From: an uncultured Gammaproteobacteria bacterium
GTDB lineage: Bacteria; Pseudomonadota; Gammaproteobacteria; Pseudomonadales; Pseudomonadaceae
NCBI GenBank assembly: GCA_945612235.1
Contig: CALZAE010000009.1
Coordinates: 1-51,915, forward strand
Reading direction: 5' to 3'
Length of the DNA: 51,915 nucleotides
This document shows, in pieces, positions 38,187 to 48,007 of the stretch. The stretch's first letter is position 1, and each line of letters starts with the position of its first letter. The notes beneath the pieces were generated by a model. The model saw only the letters and a list, made by a program, of their open reading frames with translations, ran no database searches and was not told the DNA's origin. The position numbers and the translations under genes were made by a program.

Positions 38187-39608
38187 TTACTCTTTAAGCG
38201 GTACTAAACGTGGGGCAATCATGTTTTCTGGACGTAAAATATCGGCCAGTAATTCATCATCGACTAACTGCTCTTCACGCACCAATTCCAACACCCCGCG
38301 ACCACTTTCTAAAGCAAGCTTAGCAATACGTGTGGCATTGTCATAACCGATGTAGGGGTTCAGTGCCGTAATTAAACCAATGGAATGCTCCATCAGAGTG
38401 CGGCAACGCTCTTCGTTAGCAGTGATACCTTCGACACAATGCTCACGTAACATATCCATAGCACGACGCAGCAAACGAATCGAATCAAACATCTTCCACG
38501 CAATCAATGGCTCCATCACGTTGAGTTGCAACTGCCCTGCTTCTGCGGCTAATGTCAGTGATAAATCATTACCAATCACTTCATAAGCGACTTGGCTGAC
38601 CGCTTCAGGAATCACTGGATTGACCTTGCCTGGCATAATCGAACTGCCGGGCTGACGCGCTGGCAAGTTGATTTCATTGATACCTGTGCGTGGACCACTG
38701 GACAATAAACGCAAGTCATTACAGATTTTCGATAGCTTGACGGCGGTACGCTTGAGCATGCCGGAGAACAGCACGAAAGAGCCCATATCTGAAGTGGCTT
38801 CAATCAAATCAGGCGCAGCTTTAATTGGGTAACCACAAATCGCCGCCAAGCGCTCGACCGCAATACCTTGGTAACGTGGGTCAGCATTGATACCAGTACC
38901 AATGGCTGTACCGCCCAAGTTCACCGGAGCGAACAAGTCATTGGACAATAAGCGCAAACGATTTAAGTCTTCGCTTAAGTTGGCTGCAAAGGCTTTAAAC
39001 TCTTGGCCCAAGGTCATAGGCACCGCATCTTGTAACTGCGTGCGACCCATTTTCAGCACATGGGAAAACTCATCACCCTTCGCGGCAAATGCACCAATCA
39101 AACCTTCGAGGCTGGCCAATAAATCATTTTGACCTAAGAGCAAACCCACCCGAATGGCAGTTGGGTAAGCATCGTTGGTGGATTGCGCCATATTGACGTC
39201 ATTGTTAGGGTGCAAAAAGCTGTACTCGCCTTTTTCTTTGCCCATAGCTTCCAGAGCTAAGTTCGCAATCACTTCGTTGGCGTTCATATTGGTCGAAGTA
39301 CCCGCGCCACCTTGGATCATATCGACAATAAACTGATCATGATGCTGACCGGCAACCAACTGCGCACAGGCCGTGCTTATCGCCTGATGCTTAGCGTCGC
39401 TCAGATAGCCCAACTCATGGTTGGCATCAGCTGCAGCCTGCTTAACCATCGCTAAAGCTTTAACAAAATTCGGGTAATGCGACAGCGGCACACCTGACAA
39501 ATGAAAGTTATGCATGGCTCGTAACGTTTGGATACCGTAATAAGCATCCTTGGGCACCGGCAAAGAGCCTAATAAATCATGTTCAGAACGAAACGCTGTT
39601 GCTGTCAT
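38187..39608 (-). CDS. aspA: Aspartate ammonia-lyase
   Basis: A 473-residue fumarase/aspartase-superfamily enzyme that deaminates aspartate to fumarate. GSSIMPGKVNPVIPEAVSQV carries the catalytic SS loop, and GAGTSTNMNANEVIAN and HPNNDVNMAQSTND the conserved substrate-binding parts. Fumarase C is the alternative, but the N-terminus (RSEHDLLGSLPVPKDAYYGI) with 'YYGIQT' in place of 'YYGAQT' favours aspartase. Upstream is a 283-bp gap with two DnaA boxes. Confidence 0.93.
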   Translation of the reverse strand: MTATAFRSEHDLLGSLPVPKDAYYGIQTLRAMHNFHLSGVPLSHYPNFVKALAMVKQAAADANHELGYLSDAKHQAISTACAQLVAGQHHDQFIVDMIQGGAGTSTNMNANEVIANLALEAMGKEKGEYSFLHPNNDVNMAQSTNDAYPTAIRVGLLLGQNDLLASLEGLIGAFAAKGDEFSHVLKMGRTQLQDAVPMTLGQEFKAFAANLSEDLNRLRLLSNDLFAPVNLGGTAIGTGINADPRYQGIAVERLAAICGYPIKAAPDLIEATSDMGSFVLFSGMLKRTAVKLSKICNDLRLLSSGPRTGINEINLPARQPGSSIMPGKVNPVIPEAVSQVAYEVIGNDLSLTLAAEAGQLQLNVMEPLIAWKMFDSIRLLRRAMDMLREHCVEGITANEERCRTLMEHSIGLITALNPYIGYDNATRIAKLALESGRGVLELVREEQLVDDELLADILRPENMIAPRLVPLKE

Positions 39609-39891
39609 AGCTCACCCACCCCTTTAATTAAATTATCGTAAATAATTGGCTATATAAACTTTAGGCTTTCCACACCGCTAAGGCGAACCGCCAGCATTAT
39701 GTGACTCAATGCACACAACAAGCTGTGGATAACTCTGTGAATAGTCTGTGCAGTATTTTTTATATTGGCATCATTCATTCGACGTATACTGCAGCATACT
39801 GATTTAACGCGAAATTACACGCTAAGTTAGCTCTAAATAACTTCAAGCGCACAACCAGCCACTGTGGATAACTGTGCGCATCGAGCGAATA
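39609..39891. promoter_or_regulatory. aspA upstream region with two DnaA boxes
   Basis: This 283-bp gap between the lonB-like stop and the aspA start contains two perfect DnaA boxes in the same orientation, TGTGGATAA at 39724-39732 and at 39863-39871 (TTATCCACA on the minus strand), 139 bp apart. The stretch between them is AT-rich and has two near-identical GTATAC/GCATAC segments. I see no clear -35/-10 pair for aspA. No gene. Confidence 0.6.
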
Positions 39892-42291
39892 TTAAGTGCT
39901 GGGCTTTTCCTCTTCCTCTTCCTCGTCATCTAGGTCGGCAATACTGCGCAAACGCGCAACCACTTGCGCATTGATCGAGCCTTCAGGAAAATCATTATCC
40001 GCATCGGCACAACCCGCCTCAACACCACTGAGCAAGCACAAGGCTTGATCGACATGATTGACGACATAGATATGGAACTGCCCATCACGCACGGCACTGA
40101 CCACGGCTTCATCGAGCAGTAAATTCACCATATTGGAGCGCGGGATAATAACACCTTGCTCACCGGTCAAACCACGCGCCTGACATAAACGGAAAAACCC
40201 TTCGATTTTCTCGTTAACGCCACCCACCGCCTGCACTTCGCCAAACTGGTTAATCGAGCCGGTAATGGCAAATGATTGCTTGAGTGGTATGCGTGATAGC
40301 GCAGAAATCAACGCACAGACTTCTCCCAGCGAAGCACTATCCCCATCCACATAACCATAGGATTGCTCTAAGGCAATGCTCGCAGAAATAGCTAAGGGAA
40401 ACTCCTGCGCATAACGACTGCCCAAATAACCAGTCAAAATCATCACGCCTTTAGAGTGAATAGACTGCCCCAGACTCACTTCACGCTCGATATCAACAAT
40501 ACCGCTGCCGCCGGGATACACTGAGGCAGAAATACGCGCTGGTACACCAAAAGTAGTGTCACCAACCGCCAAGACGGTTAAGCCATTGCACTTGCCCACC
40601 GCGGCACCTTGGGTATCAATCAAGATAACACCTGACAACATATCATCCATAATCCGGGTTGATACACGTCCAGTGCGCGTGACGCGAGCAGCAATGGCTG
40701 CAGCGATATGCTCAGCCTCAGTCACGACAGCACCACTGCAGTGGCGTAAAAAATCAGCTTCACTGACCACCTGAAATAAATCAGCTAAACCAGCAGAAAT
40801 ACGCTCTTGGTGTTCAGCCATCCGCGCACTGTAAAGGGCTAATGCGCGTACGGCATCAGCAGTCAAAGGTGCCATCTCTTCTTCAGCGGTCCGCGTGCGC
40901 AGCAGCTGAGCAAACTCAGTCAAGGTTGCATCAGTCAGCGGGATATCTTCATCAAAATCGACCAACATACGAAACATTTCCTGAAAATCAGGATCAACGT
41001 CTTGCAGTGCGTAATACAATTCGCGCGAGCCAATCACCACGACTTTCAGCTGCAAGGGAATATCCTGTGGCAGCAAGGTCGCTGCTGCCACACGACCCAG
41101 CTCCACTAAAGGTGATTCCATCTTGAGCTGACGGGAATGCAAAGCACGCTTGAGCGCTTCCCAGACAAAGGGCTCAGGCAGTAACTTTTCTGCCTCTAAA
41201 ATCAAATAACCGCCATTGGCGCGATGCAAAGCACCGGAGCGCAACTGGCGATAACTGGTATAGAGCGCACCTTGGTCAGTACTGTATTCGATGCGACCAA
41301 ATAAATTATCGTAAGTGGGATGTGATTCAAACACCACCGGCGCACCTTCATCGGGTGCATGGCCAACGATTAAATTAGGGCTGTATTGCTCTTCAAGCAA
41401 TTTGCGCGCTAGCGCATCACTGTGTTCTTCATCCACCAATTGTTCAACGACAGTTTTCAGCAGATTGGCCTGCATATCTTTTAAGTAGGCCACGACGCAT
41501 GGATGCTCAGCGTACTTTTGCATCAAAGGCGTAAGTAATGGCTCTAACGCTGAAGCAATGGTTTCTTCGTTGAGTTGACGCAGCTGATTACTTGATTCGC
41601 GCTTCCATAACGGCAGACTTGAGAGCTCTTTATTGAGTTGCTCTTCAAGCACCACGATATCGGCGTGGAATTTTTCGCGCTCGACTTCTGGGCGCTGGGC
41701 AAATTCCGCTTCATCAAGAGCCTTACCTTCAAACATGGGAGTAAAGGCAATATTAACGCTATCGCGATACAGGGCAATATTTTGCTCAAGCGCGAGTTTT
41801 TCCACAACATCCAGGGCTTTGTCATAGCGGCGATTAAAGCAGCGATCAATGGCGCTTTTTTTCTGCTGCCAAGCTGGTGTTTCAAAAACAGCTGGAAAAG
41901 TAGCTAATAAATTATCAATCAAAGTGCTGATATCAGCACAAAAACGACTGCCCTCACCGGCGGGCAATTGCACCGCATGTGGCTCACGCATCTCATTAAA
42001 ATGATTGACATAGAGCCAGTCTGAGGGCGTGGGACGTTGTTTAGCCTGCTCTTGCAAATAGCGTTTGGTGTAGGAAAAGCGTCCCGTGCCAGATTCGCCC
42101 ATGACAAACACGTTATACCCCGGGCGTTGCATGGAGATGCCAAACTGCAAGGCTTGTACCGCGCGAGCTTGTCCGAGCACACCCTCTAAGGGCTGCAAAT
42201 CTGCGGTGGTATTGAAGTTAAATTGGCCGTTAAAAGCACGTGTCAGTTGTTCGGGCAATAAGCGCTGTGCATTGACAGTAGAGTGAGGCAT
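39892..42291 (-). CDS. LonB-type AAA+ protease (YcbZ/LonH-like)
   Basis: A 799-residue protein of the Lon-like family lacking the Lon substrate-binding N-domain. N-terminal ATPase region has GESGTGRFSYT at the Walker A position, with Arg where Lys is usual, and GGYLILEAEKLL as Walker B; a long helical insertion (about 115-270) follows. The C-terminal protease domain has the catalytic serine in YGYVDGDSASLGEVCALIS and the lysine in AVGGVNEKIEGFF. The C-terminus is a run of Glu (DDEEEEEEKPST). It is a cytosolic ATP-dependent protease; substrates unknown. The 5' leader holds two small hairpins. Confidence 0.88.
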   Translation of the reverse strand: MPHSTVNAQRLLPEQLTRAFNGQFNFNTTADLQPLEGVLGQARAVQALQFGISMQRPGYNVFVMGESGTGRFSYTKRYLQEQAKQRPTPSDWLYVNHFNEMREPHAVQLPAGEGSRFCADISTLIDNLLATFPAVFETPAWQQKKSAIDRCFNRRYDKALDVVEKLALEQNIALYRDSVNIAFTPMFEGKALDEAEFAQRPEVEREKFHADIVVLEEQLNKELSSLPLWKRESSNQLRQLNEETIASALEPLLTPLMQKYAEHPCVVAYLKDMQANLLKTVVEQLVDEEHSDALARKLLEEQYSPNLIVGHAPDEGAPVVFESHPTYDNLFGRIEYSTDQGALYTSYRQLRSGALHRANGGYLILEAEKLLPEPFVWEALKRALHSRQLKMESPLVELGRVAAATLLPQDIPLQLKVVVIGSRELYYALQDVDPDFQEMFRMLVDFDEDIPLTDATLTEFAQLLRTRTAEEEMAPLTADAVRALALYSARMAEHQERISAGLADLFQVVSEADFLRHCSGAVVTEAEHIAAAIAARVTRTGRVSTRIMDDMLSGVILIDTQGAAVGKCNGLTVLAVGDTTFGVPARISASVYPGGSGIVDIEREVSLGQSIHSKGVMILTGYLGSRYAQEFPLAISASIALEQSYGYVDGDSASLGEVCALISALSRIPLKQSFAITGSINQFGEVQAVGGVNEKIEGFFRLCQARGLTGEQGVIIPRSNMVNLLLDEAVVSAVRDGQFHIYVVNHVDQALCLLSGVEAGCADADNDFPEGSINAQVVARLRSIADLDDEEEEEEKPST

Positions 42292-42445
42292 TCGAATTCC
42301 TTGCAGCTAGCGGCCACGCCGCGAAGTGAACGTGGCATTTTCGCCTTGCTTGATCGTTGTGGCAAGGAAGAAGTGTCAAGAAGCGGGTTTATGGGTGAAT
42401 TATGCCCAAGACTGCATGTTATGCCGCGCTACAATCATTGAACAA

Positions 42446-42489
42446 CTCAGTGGTGGAGAAGCATCTCAGCCATAATCACCACCACTGAG
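42446..42489 (-). terminator. Terminator-like hairpin after the DksA/TraR-type gene
   Basis: A perfect 11-bp inverted repeat (CTCAGTGGTGG and CCACCACTGAG) closes a 22-base loop, 26 bases after the stop of the zinc-finger gene. On the minus strand it is followed by TTGTTC, a weak T-run. Confidence 0.55.
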
Positions 42490-42514
42490 CAGTCTAGTTG
42501 CAGTGCGACTTAAT

Positions 42515-42829
42515 TTAATCTGCGCAGTTAATGCACAGCGCTGCTGCAGGTAAAGCTGCAAGGCGTTCTGGGTTAATCATTTCGCCGCACTGAGTGCATT
42601 CGCCGTAAGTATCGTTATTTAAACGCTCAATGGCCTGCTGCACTTGCTTAACGCTAGCACGAGCATCAGCGAGTAAGCCTTGTAGCACCATATCGTTTTG
42701 GCGCTCGGTGGCTTGCTCAGAAAAACTTTGCGCATGCTCGCGAGATAAATCGCGCTCAATCGCTGCCGCACGCACATTGTATTCATATGCAAGCGAGTTC
42801 AGGCGGGTACGTACTTCTGCTGTGATCAT
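42515..42829 (-). CDS. DksA/TraR C4-type zinc finger protein (YbiI-like)
   Basis: A 104-residue protein. The coiled-coil-like helices (about 1-70) are followed by the zinc finger CTQCGEMINPERLAALPAA with the second pair in CINC, so four cysteines are present. The size is intermediate between TraR and DksA; it lacks the full DksA N-terminal helical tip. A role at RNA polymerase is possible but unproven; YbiI of E. coli has no known function. Confidence 0.8.
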   Translation of the reverse strand: MITAEVRTRLNSLAYEYNVRAAAIERDLSREHAQSFSEQATERQNDMVLQGLLADARASVKQVQQAIERLNNDTYGECTQCGEMINPERLAALPAAALCINCAD

Positions 42830-42954
42830 AATGACCTCTTATTATTATAATAATTAAGCATCATAGGCTGATGCCTGCTGCGCTCAGTGTAGAGCAAGGC
42901 ACAACAACAGCTACTGATATCAGTCAATCAGTGAGCGAGTCAAATTTCACCCAC

Positions 42955-42990
42955 AAAAAATGCCCTAGGATAACTCCATAGGGCATTTTT
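42955..42990 (-). terminator. Rho-independent terminator of gdhA
   Basis: ATGCCCTA pairs with TAGGGCAT around an 11-base loop, with A-runs before and T-runs after. On the minus strand it ends in six T residues, 28 bases after gdhA; it could also act on the other strand. Confidence 0.88.
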
Positions 42991-43017
42991 GATGGCGCTG
43001 ACTGAGTCGAACGTAAC

Positions 43018-44355
43018 TTATACGATTCCTTGCGCCAGCATCGCATCAGCTACTTTTACAAAGCCGGCGATATTCGCACCTTTGACGTAGTTAACACGGC
43101 CATTTTCCATACCGTAGTTCACACAAGCGGCATGGATATGTTGCATGATACTGTGCAGCTTGGCGTCAACCTCACCGTCAGTCCAGAGTAAGCGCATCGC
43201 ATTTTGCGTCATTTCCAGACCACTGACCGCAACACCACCGGCGTTGGATGCTTTACCTGGCGCGTATAAAATGCCTTGCTCAATAAACAAATCGACCGCA
43301 TCCAAGGTGGAAGGCATGTTCGCGCCTTCGGCCACACAGATACAACCATTTTTGATGAGCATACGTGCATCTTCAATGTGCAGTTCATTCTGCGTCGCAC
43401 AGGGTAGAGCGATATCGCACTCTAAACCCCAAGGACGCTGATCGGCTAAAAACTGCAGACCAAAATGTTCAGCCATTTCTTCAATACGACCACGTCGTAC
43501 GTTTTTCAGATCCATTAAGTAATGCCAGTGTTCACTGTCCATTCCTTCGTGGAAGTAAATCGTACCACCCGAGTCAGATAAAGAAATCACCTTACCACCC
43601 AGCTCAATCACTTTTTGCGCAGCATATTGCGCTACGTTACCTGAGCCAGAAATGGCAATACGCTGACCTTCAATACGACGTTTAACGCTTTTAAGCATCT
43701 CTTCAGCAAAGTACACGCAGCCGTAACCTGTGGCTTCAGGACGAATTAAGCTACCGCCGTAAGTCATACCTTTACCGGTAAACACCGAGGTAAACTCATT
43801 GGCCAGACGCTTATACTGACCAAACATATAGCCCACTTCACGTGCACCGACACCGATATCACCGGCTGGCACATCAAGGTGCTGCCCCACATGGCGGAAC
43901 AACTCACTCATAAAGGACTGACAAAAACGCATTACTTCATTATCAGACTTACCCTTAGGGTCAAAATCTGAACCGCCCTTACCGCCACCCAGCGGCAGTG
44001 ACGTGAGGGAGTTTTTAAACACTTGCTCAAAAGCTAAGAATTTTAAGACACCCAAGTTAACTGATGGGTGGAAACGCAAACCACCTTTATAGGGGCCAAT
44101 TGCGCTATTCATTTGAATACGGTAACCACGATTGACATGGACCTTACCGGCATCATCAACCCAGGGTACACGGAACAAAATCACGCGCTCGGGCTCGACC
44201 ATACGTTCGATGATGCCGGCGTGCATGTAGCGTGGGTTAGCCTCTAAAAAAGGCCACAATGTGCGCAACACTTCCTCAACCGCCTGATGGAACTCAGGCT
44301 GATCCGGATCACGTTGTTTAATATGCGATAAAAAAGCATTTAGAGTTTGGGACAT
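43018..44355 (-). CDS. gdhA: NADP-specific glutamate dehydrogenase
   Basis: A 445-residue hexameric-type enzyme that aminates 2-oxoglutarate. GYRIQMNSAIGPYKGGLRFH carries the substrate lysine, FKNSLTSLPLGGGKGGSDFD the catalytic lysine, and AISGSGNVAQYAAQKVIELG the nucleotide fold. The size and sequence fit NADPH-specific GdhA of the small hexameric class. GAGG precedes the ATG at 44355; the open frame runs 12 codons further upstream without family similarity. It is monocistronic. Confidence 0.95.
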   Translation of the reverse strand: MSQTLNAFLSHIKQRDPDQPEFHQAVEEVLRTLWPFLEANPRYMHAGIIERMVEPERVILFRVPWVDDAGKVHVNRGYRIQMNSAIGPYKGGLRFHPSVNLGVLKFLAFEQVFKNSLTSLPLGGGKGGSDFDPKGKSDNEVMRFCQSFMSELFRHVGQHLDVPAGDIGVGAREVGYMFGQYKRLANEFTSVFTGKGMTYGGSLIRPEATGYGCVYFAEEMLKSVKRRIEGQRIAISGSGNVAQYAAQKVIELGGKVISLSDSGGTIYFHEGMDSEHWHYLMDLKNVRRGRIEEMAEHFGLQFLADQRPWGLECDIALPCATQNELHIEDARMLIKNGCICVAEGANMPSTLDAVDLFIEQGILYAPGKASNAGGVAVSGLEMTQNAMRLLWTDGEVDAKLHSIMQHIHAACVNYGMENGRVNYVKGANIAGFVKVADAMLAQGIV

Positions 44356-44545
44356 TAATAAGACCTCAGCAAACCGCACTCGCACGGTCATGGTTCAAAA
44401 CTACCTGACTTTATCAGTGCTAAGGCACTTTGAGATAGAAAAAACTGAAAATATTTTTACAATTGTGCACCGCAACCCTCTGTGTCTCTGCGCTGCTAGA
44501 CAAATTCTAGTATCGACTTGCGTATATACAACCCCAAAATGTAAA

Positions 44546-44558
44546 GTTATATTATAAC
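44546..44558 (+). promoter_or_regulatory. Zur-like operator (perfect palindrome)
   Basis: GTTATATTATAAC is a perfect palindrome matching the core of the gammaproteobacterial Zur box (GTTATA, one base, TATAAC). It contains the likely -10 region and ends 30 bases before the start of the zinc-binding gene. Under zinc sufficiency Zur would block transcription here. Confidence 0.75.
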
Positions 44559-44587
44559 TAAATAATCTTTTACTACGGAGCTCTCTT

Positions 44588-45259
<672 letters not shown>

Positions 45260-45325
45260 GCTCACAGCGGTCTGCGCCACAACAAACGGATGCAGACCCT
45301 TGATTTATTGGTAATAGAGACAACT

Positions 45326-46033
45326 ATGATCACCCCAATTATCGAACTCAAAGACCTAACCTTTGCCTGGCCCAAACAAGCCACGCTGCTGGACATTGAT
45401 GAGTTTCGTCTCGATCCTGAGCAAAGCCTATTTCTCAAAGGCCCCTCCGGCAGCGGTAAAACCACCCTGCTGGGTTTACTCGGTGGCGTGCAGTTAGCAC
45501 AAAGCGGCAGCATTCATTTACTAGGGCAAGATTTAAGTCAACTGCGCGCCAGTGCCCGTGACCGTTTTCGGGTGGATCACAGCGGCTTTATCTTTCAGCA
45601 ATTTAATCTGTTGCCCTTTTTATCAGTGCTGGATAATGTGCTGCTGCCCTGCCAGTTTTCTAAACTGCGCCAGCAACGAGCCATTGAGCGTCATGGTTCA
45701 ATCCAAGCCGCAGCCCACGCCTTACTGACGCAACTGGGTCTGTCTGATCATTTGCATCAACAGTTGGCGGGTGAGCTGTCGATTGGCCAACAACAACGGG
45801 TTGCCGCAGCCCGAGCATTGATTGGGCAACCTAAATTAGTGATCGCCGACGAGCCCACCTCAGCGCTAGATGCCGACAGCCGTGAAGCATTTTTAGAATT
45901 GCTGTTTGCTGAATGCACAGCCGCCGGTGCCAGCTTGTTGTTTGTCAGTCATGATCAATCTTTAGCCAAGCTATTTGACCGCAGCATCGACCTCAGCCAA
46001 CTCAATCGCGCCACGCGCCAGTCGGAGATTTAA
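45326..46033 (+). CDS. ABC transporter ATP-binding protein
   Basis: A 235-residue ABC ATPase of the MacB/LolD class. Walker A GPSGSGKTTLLGLLGG (about 43-58), Q-loop FIFQQFNLLPF, signature LSIGQQQRVAAARAL (SIG instead of SGG), Walker B LVIADEPTSALDAD and the H-loop VSHD are present. It pairs with the FtsX-like permease that starts two bases later. The ATG at 45326 has AGAGAC upstream; the ATG at 45290 has no ribosome binding site. The same order (zinc protein, ATPase, permease, DUF3299) is the Zur-regulated PA4063-PA4066 cluster I recall in P. aeruginosa. Confidence 0.88.
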   Translation: MITPIIELKDLTFAWPKQATLLDIDEFRLDPEQSLFLKGPSGSGKTTLLGLLGGVQLAQSGSIHLLGQDLSQLRASARDRFRVDHSGFIFQQFNLLPFLSVLDNVLLPCQFSKLRQQRAIERHGSIQAAAHALLTQLGLSDHLHQQLAGELSIGQQQRVAAARALIGQPKLVIADEPTSALDADSREAFLELLFAECTAAGASLLFVSHDQSLAKLFDRSIDLSQLNRATRQSEI

Positions 46034-46035
46034 CG

Positions 46036-47304
46036 GTGCATTTACTTCGTATTGCTTTGCGCAGCTTAAATAATCGCCGCTTTACTGCACTGCTGACTAT
46101 TTTTGCCATTGCGCTGTCCATTACTTTATTACTCGCTGTGGAGCGTGTGCGCACTGAAACTCGCGCCAGCTTTGCCAGCACCATCAGCTCAACTGATTTA
46201 ATTGTTGGCGCACGTTCTGGCTCGGTGAACCTGTTGCTGTATTCGGTTTTTCGCATAGGTAATGCCACCAACAATATCCGCTGGAGCAGCTTTGAGCACT
46301 TTGCTCAGCATCCTAAAGTGGCTTGGGCGGTACCTATGTCACTGGGCGACTCACACCAAGGTTATCGCGTACTGGGCACCACTGAAGACTACTTCACGCA
46401 TTACCAATACGGCCGTAAGCAACATTTAAAAATGCGCGATGGCCGCTTTTTTAGTGACCTTGCCCCCTTTGAAGTGGTGCTCGGTGCGGAAGTCGCAGAT
46501 GCGCTTAATTATAAAATTGGGCAGGACATCGTTTTAGCCCATGGTGTGGCCAGCATCAGCTTGGTCAATCACGATGACAAGCCCTTCACCACTGTGGGTA
46601 TTTTAGAACGTACTGGCACCCCGGTAGACCGCACGCTGCATATTGCTTTAGCGGGTATGGAAGCCATTCATATTGATTGGCAACACGGTGCCCCCGCCTA
46701 TGGCAATCGTAAAGTCAGTGCTGAACAAGCCTTGAAAATGGACTTACAGCCTAAAGAAATCACTGCGATGCTATTAGGCTTAAACAGTAAAATCGCCACC
46801 TTTGCGGTACAACGGGAAATCAATCAGTGGCGTGGCGAGCCCTTACTGGCTATTTTGCCCGGTGTCGCTTTGCAAGAACTGTGGAGCTTGATGGGTACCG
46901 CTGAGAAAGCCTTATTTGTCGTCTCCTTGTTTGTGGTGCTGACCGGACTGATTGGCATGCTCACTGCCATTTTAACCAGCCTCAATGAGCGCCGCCGTGA
47001 GATGGCGATTTTACGCTCAGTCGGTGCACGCCCTTGGCATATTGCCGGCTTACTGATTTTAGAAGCCTTTACCCTGGCCCTGGCAGGTATCACTTTGGGT
47101 GTGGCGCTGCTGTATGTCGGCATTGCCGCTGCCCAAGCGCCCTTGCAAAGTCTCTACGGCTTATACTTGCCACTGTCTGCGCCCACGCTATACGAGTGGA
47201 CATTATTGGGTGCAGTATTACTGGCCGGTGTATTGATGGGCGCAGTGCCAGCATGGCGCGCTTACCGTCAATCGTTGTCTGATGGTTTAAATATCCGTTT
47301 ATAA
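46036..47304 (+). CDS. FtsX/MacB-family ABC permease
   Basis: A 422-residue membrane protein. One N-terminal helix (about 18-36), a large periplasmic domain (about 40-280, including GRFFSDLAPFEVVLGAEVAD) and three C-terminal helices (about 290-320, 345-370, 390-410) with the coupling helix NERRREMAILRSVGARPWHI. This is the MacB/FtsX layout. These transporters usually move lipoproteins or couple energy to periplasmic partners rather than carry ions, so the link to zinc is through regulation and neighbours. A GTG start is two bases after the ATPase stop. Confidence 0.87.
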   Translation: MHLLRIALRSLNNRRFTALLTIFAIALSITLLLAVERVRTETRASFASTISSTDLIVGARSGSVNLLLYSVFRIGNATNNIRWSSFEHFAQHPKVAWAVPMSLGDSHQGYRVLGTTEDYFTHYQYGRKQHLKMRDGRFFSDLAPFEVVLGAEVADALNYKIGQDIVLAHGVASISLVNHDDKPFTTVGILERTGTPVDRTLHIALAGMEAIHIDWQHGAPAYGNRKVSAEQALKMDLQPKEITAMLLGLNSKIATFAVQREINQWRGEPLLAILPGVALQELWSLMGTAEKALFVVSLFVVLTGLIGMLTAILTSLNERRREMAILRSVGARPWHIAGLLILEAFTLALAGITLGVALLYVGIAAAQAPLQSLYGLYLPLSAPTLYEWTLLGAVLLAGVLMGAVPAWRAYRQSLSDGLNIRL

Positions 47305-47343
47305 ACTGACCAACTATTTTTGTTACTTCATTTAGGCTTGAGC

Positions 47344-47874
47344 ATGATGCGAAAAATATTGTTAGCGGCGCTACTGCTCTGCAGTTTGAGCACAGCCTTT
47401 GCTGCAGAACTGCGTACCCTGAAATGGGAAGAAATGATCCCAGCTGATGCGCCACCCTTACCACCGCCAGCCGCGCTGCACAGCATGGACCAGCTTGCGG
47501 ATATGCTCGCCGAAAGCGGCCCAGCGGCTGAGCAGCAATACCCCAACGCACCTATTGTGCCGGAATTGGACGGGCTGAATGTGAAACTGCCCGGCTATAT
47601 CGTGCCGCTGACCATTGACGACAACAGCCGCATCACTGAGTTTTTATTGGTGCCCTACTTTGGTGCATGCATCCATGTGCCGCCACCACCGTCGAACCAA
47701 ATGGTTTATGTCACCAGCGAAGGCGGTGTAGCTTTAGGCGATATGTGGCAGCCCTACTGGATTGAAGGCAAGCTCAGCGTCGCGTCCTTTAGCAGCGATA
47801 TGGGCGATACTGGCTACAGCGCTGACGCCACGCAAATTTACCCTTATGTATTTGATAGTCCAGCCATTAAGTAA
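47344..47874 (+). CDS. DUF3299 periplasmic protein
   Basis: A 176-residue exported protein with a signal peptide (RKILLAALLLCSLSTAFAA). The DUF3299 core is LRTLKWEEMIP, LPGYIVPL and FLLVPYFGACIHVPPPPSNQ, with a single cysteine in GACIH that is a likely metal ligand with the nearby histidine. Function unknown; proteins of this family are typically encoded next to such MacB-like transporters in zinc- or copper-responsive operons. Last gene of the Zur operon. Confidence 0.8.
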   Translation: MMRKILLAALLLCSLSTAFAAELRTLKWEEMIPADAPPLPPPAALHSMDQLADMLAESGPAAEQQYPNAPIVPELDGLNVKLPGYIVPLTIDDNSRITEFLLVPYFGACIHVPPPPSNQMVYVTSEGGVALGDMWQPYWIEGKLSVASFSSDMGDTGYSADATQIYPYVFDSPAIK

Positions 47875-47993
47875 TGGCATTATTACGCCACCCTCAAACA
47901 AAGTTACGGGCAGCGCTCAACATAAATTAAGCCTTGGCGTAGTACGCGACTAAAAGCGCTACAGATTAAGCTTCTTTATCGCGTCACTCCCCG

Positions 47994-47999
47994 TATAAT
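47994..47999 (+). promoter_or_regulatory. -10 element before the glycine riboswitch
   Basis: A perfect TATAAT ends about 10 bases before the first conserved aptamer base, so the transcript would start right at the riboswitch. The -35 (CTTCTT at the expected distance) is poor. Confidence 0.55.
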
Positions 48000-48007
48000 A
48001 CGCGCTC

